Origin: Pyrenophora tritici-repentis
Lineage: Eukaryota > Ascomycota > Dothideomycetes > Pleosporales > Pleosporaceae
Direction: 5' to 3'
DNA: 64,000 bases
Assembly (NCBI RefSeq): GCF_003171515.1
Contig: NC_089393.1
Span: 1,426,001-1,490,000 of the forward strand
Positions 12,219 through 22,539 of this stretch are shown here, piece by piece. The position numbers and the translations under genes are program-made. The notes beneath the pieces are model-generated. The model was not told where the DNA came from. It ran no database searches and worked only from the letters and a program-made list of their open reading frames with translations. Each line of letters opens with the position of its first letter. Position 1 is the stretch's first letter.

Positions 12219-12641
12219 TTTCTATTTTTGAATTTCACAAAGACCCGCTGAATTCCTTGGCATTATTCAGTGTAGGATTCGCGGCAAAACGCCGCATAGA
12301 TGCCACAACCCACACGCTCTCTTTCAAAACTTTCATTGTATCTTAAATTGCCTCTTGTTACTTTTTCGTTTCTCTCTCTAAAAAGCAGTCATTGTACTGC
12401 ATCGATCAAAGGCGCAAGCCACGAAATACTAGAATATTGTAGGAAAACGGCTTCAAATGGCGGGAGTCCTTTTCACGAACATGTATATAGGCAGGACATC
12501 ACTCCCCTTAGATACAAAACACCTAGGAATAGGTTCCACGAGGCAAGTGCGACAGCACTATAAGACCACGGCGGGACCCGCCCGAATACCCTATGGGAGG
12601 TTACAGATAGGGCGTTAAACCATAATCAACATCAACAATCA

Positions 12642-12655
12642 ACGCAACTGTACCA
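12642..12655 (+). repeat. Right target-site duplication of the LINE (14 bp)
   Basis: Exact second copy of 6405..6418, directly after the ATCAAC-type tail. The host coding frame resumes within it. Confidence 0.85.
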
Positions 12656-14337
12656 AACCCATTGAGAGCTTCGCACCATTCATATGCATTCTCTGCGAGC
12701 GTCAAAGAATGATAGAGTCCGGTCGAATCCCCTACCGTAGCTCTCGTTTCATAGAGCTCATCCTACCTGATTTTCTTGCATTCGATCAGTCTCACATCCC
12801 AATGATGCTGCGCGCTCGAGAGTACAACATCGCGGCTATACAGGAGCCGTTACAGAAAGCTGTCATCCCTAAAACAGCCAGGGATATTGCGATACTCCGA
12901 CGGAACGCTCAAAAACGCCTGAATGTCCTTCTGAAAGATCTAGAACAGACTGCTGATGATCTTGGCTGTATACCTCGTACAATCGGGCAAATCAAGGATA
13001 ATTTCATTTTCTGTGTCGATCACCAACACCGGTGGGTAAATGTCCCGTACAGACGACTCGCAACAGCTTTTCTCTACAGTGCTGTCAAGGCAAAGGCTGG
13101 GGAACGCGGGTTGCTAAACGAAATGGCAATATATCTCTTTGCGTCAATTGAAGGTCTCGAAGATCTTCTCGCGCTCGTGGAGAAGGAGCTAATCGACTTC
13201 AACGGTCGCAAAGCAATCGCAAGCTTCATGCCACTCTTCCCGACGATCCGTCATGAGTTCCGCGGCAAAGAAGAAATCTTAACACACCTTGCACTTAAAC
13301 TCTGGTGCACAATACTGAAGCGTGTCAAGCGTCAAGGTTGGGGAGAATCATTTTGTATTATAGCTGTGTCCGGAAGAGGTCTGTATACGCAGTGGGAAGA
13401 GGGAGTGAAGGAGCTAGGCCGTAAAGGTACTAGCGGGTAAATGGTGGCTGCCTGGTTGCCTAAGGAGGAGCCAAGGGATAAGCCCTATGGCCGACAAAGC
13501 GCGGTATCTTCACCTTCGAGTTCATAGCAAAGTTCTGGCGTCGCATGGCTGTATCCTGCATCTACGCAGTGATGTGTCGCAACGAGATTCTACATTTTGA
13601 CGAGGCTTTCATCAAGGAAAAACATATCGAGAAGATCTGTGCTGTGATTAGTACGGGTACGTACGGTAAAAAGGGTAGAATTCTAGATCGTCTTGTTGCG
13701 TGGCAGATTGCCAGTGATGCGTCGTATCATCTATTACGCGTTACAATGAAGGAGCGGTGCCAGCGCAAGCTGAGGCCCCGCAAGGCGCAAGCAAGGAATC
13801 AAGCCAAAAACTTGGACTTGGTTACTTTGGTTACTTCAGCGGTGAGGCAAGAGCCTCTTGTTTCGCTGCATCGTGGGTTTGCGAACGTTGAGTTCAATTC
13901 ATTGGACACTGTCTTGGACCAAGATTGGTATGCGCTGTGGGTAGATAAGAAACGCGCTCGTAAGTTGTGAGGTTCATCAATTACACAGGCGTTTAGCGTA
14001 TTTGCTCACAATGCTTGGCTGTAAGAGGGATAGTATTTGTTTTGAGCATCTGCGTATTACTACTCTTATCGTGAGCGTCAATTAGCGCGAATTCAGAGCT
14101 CTATGGTCTAAAGACACCAGCAGGAACGTAAACTCAAAGAAGAAATTTCATTCGTGTGTTCAGTTCAAACAGGGAGCTATCAACCACAAACTTGATAAAA
14201 TACTCGTATGTTCCCGTAAAAGATCCAAGACCGTCTCAGACCCCGTTGAGACTTTACTTCCCTTGCTCTTCCAAAGCCATATTGTGCTAGTAAAAAATTT
14301 CACCGATTTTGAGGATGCCATTGTCTTGGTGAGCATC

Positions 14338-15422
14338 TCAATACTTTGTGCTGGCCTCCATGCATCGCCTTGCGCTCAAGCCCGGGTTCTTGTACTCATA
14401 TGTCTTCGCGGCCTGGAATTCCTTATCGAACTTATGTGCTCTTAGGAAATCTCGAACAGCGTCGCTCAAAGTTTGTAGAAGTTCGTTTTTGGTTTGGCGA
14501 AAGTCGTCTTCTACCATATTGAGTAGATCAGACAGGCTGATATTGCGATCAGTTGCCCACTTCTTGGAGGCTTCGTTCATCTTCTCCGCCACGACCCCAA
14601 CCACGCCATACGACATCGAAGGGTTGCCTCTGATTCTGCTTAGATCGTTGATCATGGTCTTGGTGTATCTAAACGCCTGGGTTCTCTTAACAGTCACATT
14701 GTATGCGTTAACGTAAGCTTCCCAAGTCCAAAATGCCGTTGTGATACCATACTGAGCGCCGCTGACGTCAATGGCCCATTGCTTCTTGCTGCTCAAAGAG
14801 GTGCTACGGAGAGCTTCGTGAAAGTAGTTCGGCCAATTATCGTCGGAACCGCCATGCGGGCTGTGGTAGGTGATCTTGCGCAGGATGCGTCCAAGGCCCA
14901 AACAAACTTCTTCCACTCGGATCTCTAGTCCTTTGAGCTAAAGTTAGTATGTTTGAATAAGAGGCTTTTAATTTACTTACCCTTGAGGAGATCAGTGAGC
15001 AGGTCGTGCATGAAGGCAAGGGGCTCATTGCACATCCAAGCGCACAGCATCGCAGCTTTGGTTCGCTCACTGGTCACCAGATGGTGGGGAAAGCTGATGA
15101 AGTACTTGGTCTTGTCCAACATAACGCCATCAGTTATGACCAAGGCGCCATCTCGATCTTCGATCTTGATAATCGGCGTCTCCCATGTATTTTCCCGGAA
15201 CTCGTAGTATGCGTACTGAACGATATCGGCTACATGTGCAAGACAACTCTGTAAGCGGTTATCTTGGGCAGCTTTGCACACAGTCTTATGCGTCGGCCAA
15301 TCCATTTTCTGGCACGTTGCTCCGCAGTAATGACGTGATATACTGTCTGTCTTGCATCCGGTACACGTGCTGTGGGCTGGTTTACCGCAAACGGCGCAGG
15401 CATTCTGAAGCTCGGCAAACAT
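14338..15422 (-). CDS. MYND-type zinc finger protein
   Basis: Two exons on the minus strand, 15422..14981 and 14930..14338, giving 344 residues. The start is ATG 15422 (MFAELQNACAVCGKPA); longer frames upstream have no ATG. A MYND finger occupies residues ~9-49: CAVCGKPAHSTCTGC, then RHYCGATCQ and HKTVC, with the usual Cys/His spacing. The remainder is a helical domain without a motif I recognise. The intron uses donor GTAAGT at 14980. The acceptor that keeps frame is AAAG/GA (ending at 14931); a nearby TTTAG at 14938 would shift the frame. MYND fingers bind proline-rich partners, and many fungal genomes carry families of such proteins of unknown function, often near transposons as here. Confidence 0.85.
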
Positions 15423-16246
15423 CGTAGATATTTGGCGATAAGATCGAGGTCGATGGAGAGTATTCACGGTTTGGAGGTCGCTTGTCGCAGTCAGAAATGA
15501 CCTTAGGCAGAGCCGGCGAACGTTTGACCTGGATTTGCACTGACGCGATGTGAAGGCAGATCAAGGTGAAGCTGAGCTCCACTGCTGTTCAGCATTATAA
15601 TAGTTCTTGTCCCAATTCGTTTAGACTGTGGACCCCTACAATCCAGGTGATACCTCGTAGCCTAAAGCTACAGCGGCACAGGTAGGTTTGAAACAAGATG
15701 CATAACTCGGCGTAGCATATGTTTCTGCGTATCTCAAAGGTTGGGATTAGGTTAGAGAGTAGAACTGGAGAGTGAGACACCTCGGTGGATACAAGAATTG
15801 ACAGGATAAGAGAAACACCGCGATCTGATCTCCCCACTAACAGGTCTGTTCGGACACCCAGAGCAGTGATTCAATGTAAGCATGAAGAGCTATCGTATCC
15901 AGACAGCAAATGATAAATGTTTCCATATTGAGTAAACTGCCTTTAGAAATCCAGGAAATCGTTGCGCGTGACAGAGGATGTAGAGGCATAATCTTCACGA
16001 ATGGGACAGGCGAGGAAGACATGGGTCCCGACTATGTATCATGACTCAATTGACTTATTACCTCTGCTAAAGTCTAACTGTCTATCATGACTGCTTTTTT
16101 CGACGCATGATAAAGATTATGCTGATAAAACGTTGGCGAGGTGGTTATCAAGCTCCGCGTCGTGAGGAAGGGGCCACTGGTCCCCACGCATACCTACTGG
16201 CGCGGCAGGTAGACATCTAACCTTCTCCACCATCCTTTCCTGATTT
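15423..16246. other. Intergenic region
   Basis: About 0.8 kb between the MYND gene and the kinase-like gene. A minus-strand frame at 15837..16022 (61 codons) has no recognisable motif. I see nothing firm here. Confidence 0.5.
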
Positions 16247-17188
16247 CTAGCTTTGATACATTCGCTCTCCCATTAGCAATTGATGCATCGAGCCCCCATC
16301 AACGAAACTGGTATTCACCAATTGAATTAGTCCCAAAGTAGAGATCCGATCGACAAAATTAGCTACTAAACACTTTCTCAACACGTTGTTCAATCCTGCT
16401 GTATATCCTTCGCCGGCTGGTTTCCAAGCCCCCTGGAAGCGTCCCCAGTAGATCTTGGGATTTCTCGTCAATCTGCATAGCGCAACAATGACCAAGCCGA
16501 GTTGGTATATGTCACTTCGCGTCGTGAGCTGCTCGGGCGGACTGAAATCCTGTTGCTGTCGAAGCTCGAAACCTGGACGGAAGCCGGTCCTAGAGACGCT
16601 CGAGCCAAAATCCCTAATAACTACACGAGGCCACGAAGGATGATGGCTGGCAGGCGGGCCGAGGAAGATATTGCGAGGGTAAAGATCTCCATGGATTATC
16701 CAGTCAAAATTAGTGTGCATGGCTACTGGGCTGCCTCTTTGCATGTACAGCAATGCCGCTCCTAATGACCTGAGCACATGCCAAATAAAGGGTTCAGGGA
16801 ATACTCTGCGCTGCGCGATGTGCCTTTCCAACAACCCCCATAGGTCGCCATATTCGTAGACGTCCATCACAAGTGCACCTGTACCTCGCGCCAGGCTTAG
16901 TTCGTGTTCGCGATAGGTGCAAATATTGTAGCAGGAGCTTAAACACCTGAGATTGTTAATCTCACGCGTAGCAAAGCCTGATCGAACATCATCTGCAGAG
17001 AACTCTTTGCGCATCGCGATTTTACCGGATACTTTGTGCCGCAAAAGCCATATCGCCTGGTGGAAGTTGCCTGCTGCCTGTATTTGGCGAATGCGGTCGT
17101 ACTGAAGGTTGGTTATCACGCTACATCGCTCGAGATCCATTTTGTCTGGTATTTCAGAAAGGTTCGCAATTGATCTGATTTTGCTCAA
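16247..17188 (-). CDS. Protein-kinase-like protein
   Basis: Single exon, 313 residues, from ATG 17188 (MSKIRSIANLSEIPDK). It has a eukaryotic protein kinase fold with several diagnostic motifs: a candidate ATP-site Lys in SGKIAMRKEF, a hinge-like stretch (GALVMDVYEYGDLWGLLE), a catalytic loop IIHGDLYPRNIFLG (HRD replaced by HGD, with Asp and Asn kept), an intact DFG (VIRDFGSSVS), an APE-like DFSPPEQ and a following SDIYQLGLVI. The glycine loop is degenerate. Catalytic Asp and Asn and the metal-binding Asp are present, so weak activity is possible. Such small stand-alone kinases with poor N-lobes are common in accessory fungal regions. Biological role not inferable. Confidence 0.8.
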   Translation of the reverse strand: MSKIRSIANLSEIPDKMDLERCSVITNLQYDRIRQIQAAGNFHQAIWLLRHKVSGKIAMRKEFSADDVRSGFATREINNLRCLSSCYNICTYREHELSLARGTGALVMDVYEYGDLWGLLERHIAQRRVFPEPFIWHVLRSLGAALLYMQRGSPVAMHTNFDWIIHGDLYPRNIFLGPPASHHPSWPRVVIRDFGSSVSRTGFRPGFELRQQQDFSPPEQLTTRSDIYQLGLVIVALCRLTRNPKIYWGRFQGAWKPAGEGYTAGLNNVLRKCLVANFVDRISTLGLIQLVNTSFVDGGSMHQLLMGERMYQS

Positions 17189-18905
17189 GCTTTCTTCTAA
17201 TCTGTGGACACTTATAGAGTTTTTCTACGACTACGTGGCAGCAAGCTTACGAGGTGTGCCAGCGCCGAAAGCATCATGTGTGCGGCACAGTCTAATCACA
17301 ACGCTAGAGTCTTCGTGGCAAGCGGCTGCGAGCCATAGTTGCGTTTCCATTTTTATCATGAATGTGTGCTCATGTGGTTGGCATCTGCGTACATATTCGA
17401 TGCGCTGTCACATGTGATTGACGTGGGGAAGCGCAAACCAAGGCTTAATTTTCTATCAGAGCGTGAGTAAAAGCTAGTTGCCTCGTTTCCAAATGCAGTC
17501 TCAAGATCTACGTAGCAGTTATCGGGGAACTGAGTGGGCGAAATCGTTGTTGTATTGAGAACAGTGAAGTGCTAGCTATATGGTGCGGGGTGCTGCCTAG
17601 AGGAGGCTAGCCCTTAAGCAGAAGGAGCTAGTCCTATAAGAGGAGAGATAACTGGTGAGAAGTGAATGCATGGAGACTGGCTTGCCCGGCCGACAGCAGT
17701 TTTACTCACATTCAATTCTCTATCTCACACAGGAAACAACTAGTACGTACGATTGTAAAGTTATTGTTCTAACCGCTCGTCGCTGCAACGCTAGAGGCGT
17801 TTGCATCGCCTACAATGTCGAACCATTCTCAGTGACAACAGCGAGACGTCGTGGTTGGTGCTGTTGGATTCGATCTATCATCGCGGCGTCGTTGGGAATA
17901 CTTCACCATTTCGGGCTCTACAAGCAACTCTTAGACTAGCTCCACGCCAGCATGTTCATCTAGGCGATTTTGACTGCACTTTTGGTGAATCAGAGGTTAT
18001 GCTGAGCGCGGCCAAGAGCAAAAACCATCCGTAGCCTTCGTTGTCGCCGACAATGTGTTTGTTCTATCCCTGCACGGGGATCCATACACTACTAGCAAGA
18101 TTAAACTCTACCACATCGGGCTGTCGGATTACTAGCTGCGAGGCCCATGGCTTGCTCAACCAACATATAAGCCAAGAAAAAGCAAAACTATCAGTATTGA
18201 TCCAAATTCCCGGGACTCGTCTTCAATTGTGTTGTGAAACAACTCGATGGCCGGCCCACCCCAACAATGTTGTTTCCCAAAACCGAAAAGGCGCCCACTG
18301 ATATTAACTGCACTGTGGAGCAACCATTTGTTAAACTTACTCTTTGAGCAGCGGTGTCCTGTTATCCTTGTATAGCTTTGGTTTAATTTCCCATGACATA
18401 ATTCCAAGATCTCTTCGAGAATCTGATCGGGTATCTCTTCTATGCAGCCCAATATCGGATATTCCTACATTCAGTAGATAACATAAGCACCGTTTATTGA
18501 TCTGGACTGTGTGTGTGGTGATGTTCCAGTAAAGGAATATTCCTTTAAAGCCCTAGTCGAGGAAGTGGTGTGTAAGACCGGGCCACCAATTTTTGTGTAG
18601 GATTGATGTGTCAATGAAGCCCTATTAGTGGATAGGTTCTGCATAAGAACTACTGGGAGTAGTGCTCACATTGCCTAATTGGGAAAGATCCAACAGGCAA
18701 CCTCCACCACTCTGCTTATGTGGCGTCAGACGCCACAACTCTCACCCGGGGGCGTTTGCTAGTCAGTTGATCAATGAACGCCGTGCGGCGTGGAAACCGT
18801 AGGCGAGTGACCTCACGAGCCCGCATTTGCGTATAAATATTGCGGGCAATCAACTTACAGTCCAGAATACGCTGCAGATTCTGGGTTGATCTCATGCCGC
18901 CAACC
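17189..18905. other. Gene-poor stretch, likely decayed DNA
   Basis: About 1.7 kb before the hydrolase gene. It contains a short plus-strand frame at 17801..18034 with ordinary composition but no family, an F-box-like fragment on the minus strand (18340-18452), and an LTR-like stretch at about 17550-17730 (TATAAGAGG box, pyrimidine-rich CTCTATCTCACA) for which no duplication was found. Nothing looks like an intact gene. Confidence 0.45.
18335..18452 (-). pseudogene. Possible F-box gene fragment
   Basis: From ATG 18452 the frame begins MGCIEEIPDQILEEILELC, which matches the start of an F-box helix (IPxxILxEIL). It loses any F-box resemblance within 40 codons, where a GTAAGT is present but no convincing second exon follows. 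Could be a relic or chance. Low confidence. Confidence 0.25.
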
Positions 18906-20533
18906 ATGTTCGCTCTCAACACATTGTCAGCAATTTTTGTGGCCTTTGCGCTTGTCTCATTGTCTTTCCAGGCGCCAATAAGCAATGGAACCATGATAGA
19001 AGACTTCAGTCAGGTAAAAGCTTCCGCTGATACGCAAGTTTCGGTGAACAACAAGAACACTGCGCTGACCAAAGATAGATCACGCCGAGCGCGAACCTCA
19101 AGTGGCAGCCCTGTTTCGAAAACTTCACTTGTACCCGGCTGCAGGTTCCTCTAGACTATGCGGATGCCGGCGCAGGAACAACCGTCGTCGATTTCATAAA
19201 GCACGCCGCGCCAAGTCCTTTTGCAGGAACCCGCGACATACTATTCAACCCAGGAGGCCCCGGTGCAAGTGGAGTTTCTGAGGTCCTTTCTGACATCGAT
19301 ACATTGCGTTTCTTCCTGGGAGACGCTCATAACATCGTGAGCTTTGATCCCCGAGGAACAGGCAATAGTAGCTCGGAAATTGATTGCTTCCAAGGTGATG
19401 AGGATGCCAGAAACGAGTTCGATGCAGTATATATCCCTGTCGTCGACTCAGAGTCTCCGAAATCAGAAGCTGAGGTGTGGGCATTGGCTGGCGCATATGG
19501 CGATTGGTGCACAGAATCGCATCAACATGACATTGCTCGGTTTGTCAGTACATCAGCGGTCGCTCAAGACATGCTCCGATACGTCGATCTCTCACAGGAA
19601 TACTCAGATGGAAAACTCTGGTACTGGGGCGTCAGCTATGGAACAGTCATCGGCGGCGTGTTTGCTTCTCTCTATCCCGATCGAGTTGGGCGATTGATCC
19701 TGGACGGCCAAGTCGATCTCGCGGACTGGTACGCAGGCACACTGAAGAGCAACATTGTCGATCAAGACAAGATTGTTGAGAAGTTCTTCCAGTACTGCTA
19801 CAAAGCTGGTCCAGAAAATTGTTCCTTCTACGCAGACTCTCCGGAGAGGATTGAACAGCGCCTTAGCGACCTCATCGAAACTATCCGACGAGAGCCCATA
19901 GGTGTCACTGACCGTTCCGCGGTAAACAGACCAATTATCATCACATACGAGGTCCTAAGATTTGCACTGCTTAGTGCGATGTACCGACCAATATCACAGT
20001 GGCCTGGTATCGCGCAAAATTTGTTAGAATTGGAGATGCGTAACGGAGTTTCGACGTCTTATCTAGCCGACGCTTTCCATGGTCCGTTCGAAGGAGGAAC
20101 GGTCTTGTGCGCTGATGCAGGTGGTCGATACAACCTCTCCACGCCAGAACTCTTCTCGCAGCACGTGAAACTGATGAAGTCTTTGAGCAACTGGACGGGC
20201 GAGGCGTGGCTTCATCCAGTCGAGTGTCGGAATATGCACATCACTCCTCCACCAAGCCAGCAGTTCAACTTCCCAACAACTGAGACTAATACCACAGATT
20301 ATCCAATTCTTTTTGTATCCAACACACTCGATCCGATAACGCCGCTGTCGGGTGCACGTCGGATGCAGGCGCACTTTTCTAGCTCCTCCCTTTTGGTCGT
20401 GGATGCGATGGGGCATTCATCGCTGAGTGCTCTTTCAAATTGTACAGCGCAGTACGCCCAAGATTATCTTGGTGGAACGCTACCGCCAGTAGGTACGATA
20501 TGCCAGCCGAATGAACTTCCCTTTGAAGATTGA
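18906..20533 (+). CDS. Secreted alpha/beta-hydrolase with TAP-like C-terminal domain (tripeptidyl-peptidase-like, S33)
   Basis: Two exons, 18906..19013 and 19079..20533, 520 residues. The 65-nt intron has a GTAAAA donor, CTGAC branch and TAG acceptor, both junctions in phase 0. The N-terminus MFALNTLSAIFVAFALVSLS is a signal peptide (an in-frame ATG at 18894 is an alternative), so the product is probably secreted. Family motifs: oxyanion-hole GGPGASG, a DPRGTGNS strand, nucleophile elbow GVSYG (Ser ~222), SNTLDPITP (Asp ~454) and DAMGHSSLS (His ~482), a complete Ser-Asp-His triad. The C-terminal CNARY-like region and four NxS/T sites fit the fungal secreted TAP-like proteases/esterases. Substrate unknown; relatives release N-terminal tripeptides or hydrolyse esters. 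Confidence 0.9.
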
Positions 20534-21189
20534 TTCCGCCCGGTGATGTCCAGGCAGGAGGATCTCGCATAGGAGCTATCAGTGTTAGGTATATAGTCGC
20601 TACGAGATTCCACAAGTATGAAATGATGCCGGATAGCTGCAATGAATGAACACGTGTATTTTCAGATAACCAACGCATGATGTTCATCGTCTTCCCTAGA
20701 GTGTGGGCGACACGTGATAGCACGCAAAATAATCGGGCCGACTTGGTGTCTGCGCTTGTAACGATGACGCTCCCACAGCTCCATGCCACGTGGGGGACCT
20801 CCACTAACAGCCATTCTTCCGCTCCATAAAACGCTTAACACTAAGAAGCCTAACTCGATCTTCTAAGAGCCCCGGGAGGGTCCATCTAGACCTTTCTCTC
20901 TTTGCCTACATCTGCCGATTTATGCCGACTATGGACTTGGTCGTCCACAACTCTATGACGTAGCCAAGAAATATCGGACGGAAGGGGCGTGATTTAACTC
21001 CGCAGTTATGAAACGATTAGAAATACCAAAGAACGCTTAAAAATATGCAATGAATAAAGGAACGAGCATATCACTCTCATATCCGGTTTACATCTACTGC
21101 AAATAGAACATTGAACAGACTTTCGTAACACAAAGTACACACCTCATTTCTATCTAGATACCCATCAAGCCTTTGATTTTTTCTTCACT
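20534..21189. promoter_or_regulatory. Intergenic region upstream of the OYE-family gene
   Basis: 656 bp, holding the hydrolase 3' UTR and the likely promoter of the oxidoreductase. An ACACGTG/CACGTG-type core occurs near 20650 and again near 20710 and 20788. No coding frame. Regulation not deducible. Confidence 0.35.
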
Positions 21190-22539
21190 ATGGAACCACG
21201 CAGATATGAAGCAGAACACAAGGACCCTGCCCCCTTGGGCAAGCCGCTCGACTTCGTCTTCTCCAAGAAGACCGCACAGAACCGATTCCTCAAGGGTGCC
21301 ATGACAGAGCGCCTCTCATCCTGGGACCCCAAGAACCTCGAAGCTCGTGGTGTACCATCCAAGAACCTCGTCAATGTCTACAAGCACTGGGGGAAGGGAG
21401 AGTTTGGAGTGATACTCACCGGCAACGTCATGATCGAGTACGACCACCTAGAAGCTGCCGGTAACCCCATCATCCCCCGTGGAGCCCCCTACGAGGGCGA
21501 GCGCTTTGAAATGTTCAAGGAGCTCGCAACAGCGTCGAAGGAGCACGGCTCTTTGATCGTAGCCCAAGTCAGCCACCCCGGCCGTCAAGTCACGGAAACC
21601 ATCCAAAAGAAACCCATCTCCGCCTCAGACGTACAACTACAAGGCAACATCATGGGTATGACTTTCGCTAAACCACGCGCCGCAACCGAGCAAGACATCA
21701 AAAACGTCATCGAAGGTTTCGCCCACGCCGCCGAATACCTCGAAAAAGCCGGCTATGATGGCATCCAACTCCACGGCGCCCATGGCTACCTCCTCGCACA
21801 ATTCCTCTCCCCAACCACCAATCACCGCACAGACGCCTACGGCGGCAGTCTCGAGAACCGCGCACGTCTAATCGTCGAAATCGGCCAAGAAATCCGCAAA
21901 CGCACATCCCCCAACTTCATCCTCAGCATCAAGCTCAACTCCGTCGAGTTCCAGGATAAGGGCTTCGGCACCGCGGAAGCAGGTACGCTGTGCAAGATGC
22001 TAGAGGATAATAGCTTCGACTTTGTCGAACTATCAGGTGGAACATACGAACAACTCGCCTTCAGTCACAAGCGCGAATCCACCAAAAAGCGCGAAGCCTT
22101 CTTCCTCGAGTTCGCAGAGAGTATCACACCCTCACTCACCAAAACGCGTACCTACGTCACCGGTGGTTTCAAAACCGCTGCCGCTATGGTCGACGCCCTC
22201 AATACCGTCGACGGCGTTGGTCTCGCCCGCCCCGTGTGCTTGGAACCTGAGCTCCCGCGTCAGATTCTCAGCGGCGAGGTGCACGCGGCGATTAACCAGT
22301 TGACAGATGACAACGACTTTGGGGCCACGAATGTGGCTGCCGGCACGCAGATTAGGCAGTTGGGCAAGGATCAGAGGCCGATTGATCTTAGTGATGAGAA
22401 GATGCATGAGGCGTTTCAGAAGGATATGGGGGCTTGGGCGAAGGGGTTTGAGGAGGATAAGGAGGGCGGCAAGTATGGGTATGTGGATATTGTTAGTGTG
22501 GAGAGTGTACCTTATGGAGGTGCTGCACCGGCTTCTTAG
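21190..22539 (+). CDS. NADH:flavin oxidoreductase, Old Yellow Enzyme family
   Basis: Intronless, 449 residues, ATG 21190 (MEPRRYEAEHKDPAPLGKPL). A TIM-barrel FMN enzyme: KNRF-like start of the barrel (AQNRFLKGAMTERLS), substrate-site motif GYDGIQLHGAHGYLLAQFLS with the His pair typical of the family, TNHRTDAYGGSLENRARL (a near-universal OYE motif), and C-terminal phosphate-binding strands TGGFKTAAAM and VDGVGLARPVC. Members reduce activated C=C bonds or nitro groups with NAD(P)H. The length and YGGS motif resemble the bacterial-type YqjM/NADH-oxidase-like fungal group more than classical yeast OYE. Physiological substrate unknown. Codon use is strongly C-ending, suggesting good expression. 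Confidence 0.93.
   Translation: MEPRRYEAEHKDPAPLGKPLDFVFSKKTAQNRFLKGAMTERLSSWDPKNLEARGVPSKNLVNVYKHWGKGEFGVILTGNVMIEYDHLEAAGNPIIPRGAPYEGERFEMFKELATASKEHGSLIVAQVSHPGRQVTETIQKKPISASDVQLQGNIMGMTFAKPRAATEQDIKNVIEGFAHAAEYLEKAGYDGIQLHGAHGYLLAQFLSPTTNHRTDAYGGSLENRARLIVEIGQEIRKRTSPNFILSIKLNSVEFQDKGFGTAEAGTLCKMLEDNSFDFVELSGGTYEQLAFSHKRESTKKREAFFLEFAESITPSLTKTRTYVTGGFKTAAAMVDALNTVDGVGLARPVCLEPELPRQILSGEVHAAINQLTDDNDFGATNVAAGTQIRQLGKDQRPIDLSDEKMHEAFQKDMGAWAKGFEEDKEGGKYGYVDIVSVESVPYGGAAPAS

Larger units (their letters stand above)
6419..12641 (+). mobile_element. Tad-clade-like LINE (non-LTR retrotransposon), full length but degenerate
   Basis: A 6,223-bp element in the same orientation as its host gene, flanked by a perfect 14-bp target-site duplication. 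Order: short 5' leader, ORF1 (gag-like, CCHC knuckles), ORF2 (AP-endonuclease, reverse transcriptase with YADD, RNase H, C-terminal Cys/His knuckle), a 423-bp 3' UTR with GC-rich dyads (GCGGCAAAACGCCGC near 12280; a palindrome near 12570) and an ATCAAC-type tail at about 12622-12641. RNase H plus this domain order fits the fungal Tad clade. The coding region carries five single-base-type frameshifts and a solo LTR insertion, so this copy cannot make its proteins intact. Long open stretches with few nonsense codons indicate decay by indels, not heavy C-to-T RIP mutation. Confidence 0.9.
6208..13970 (+). pseudogene. Cysteine-rich gene of unknown function, split by a LINE insertion
   Basis: I read this as one gene cut in two. 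The 5' part starts with ATG 6208 (MEHSKIQRRSVQEYEKML) and runs to 6332. A putative 36-nt intron (6333..6368) follows, then coding to the target site at 6405..6418. The 3' part resumes in the same frame at the second target-site copy (12642..12655) and runs to 13970. Across the junction the frame gives a Cys-rich segment (CCHTIYTEKPSMCGRNCTKP, then FICILCERQ) that may bind zinc. The 3' part continues for about 400 residues of globular-looking sequence. An apparent stop at 13438 and frame change near 13500 vanish if 13421..13482 is a 62-nt intron (GTAAAG...AAG); otherwise they are lesions. Family not recognised. The 36-nt intron is unusually short, so the 5' model is the weaker half. The downstream piece could still be translated from ATG 12709. 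Confidence 0.6.

Noticed and set aside
13438..13510. Definite nonsense plus frameshift in the disrupted host gene
   Set aside because: A 62-nt GT-AG intron (13421..13482) resolves both, so I do not count them as proven lesions.
14931..14938. TTTAG acceptor at 14938 for the MYND gene intron
   Set aside because: Although the signal is better, it shifts the frame of exon 2; the AAAG acceptor ending at 14931 keeps it.
15837..16022. 61-codon minus-strand ORF starting MSSSPVPF
   Set aside because: No domain, no second exon with good splice sites; not enough to call a gene.
18716..18994. 92-codon minus-strand ORF overlapping the hydrolase start
   Set aside because: Antisense to a well-supported signal peptide exon; no motif.
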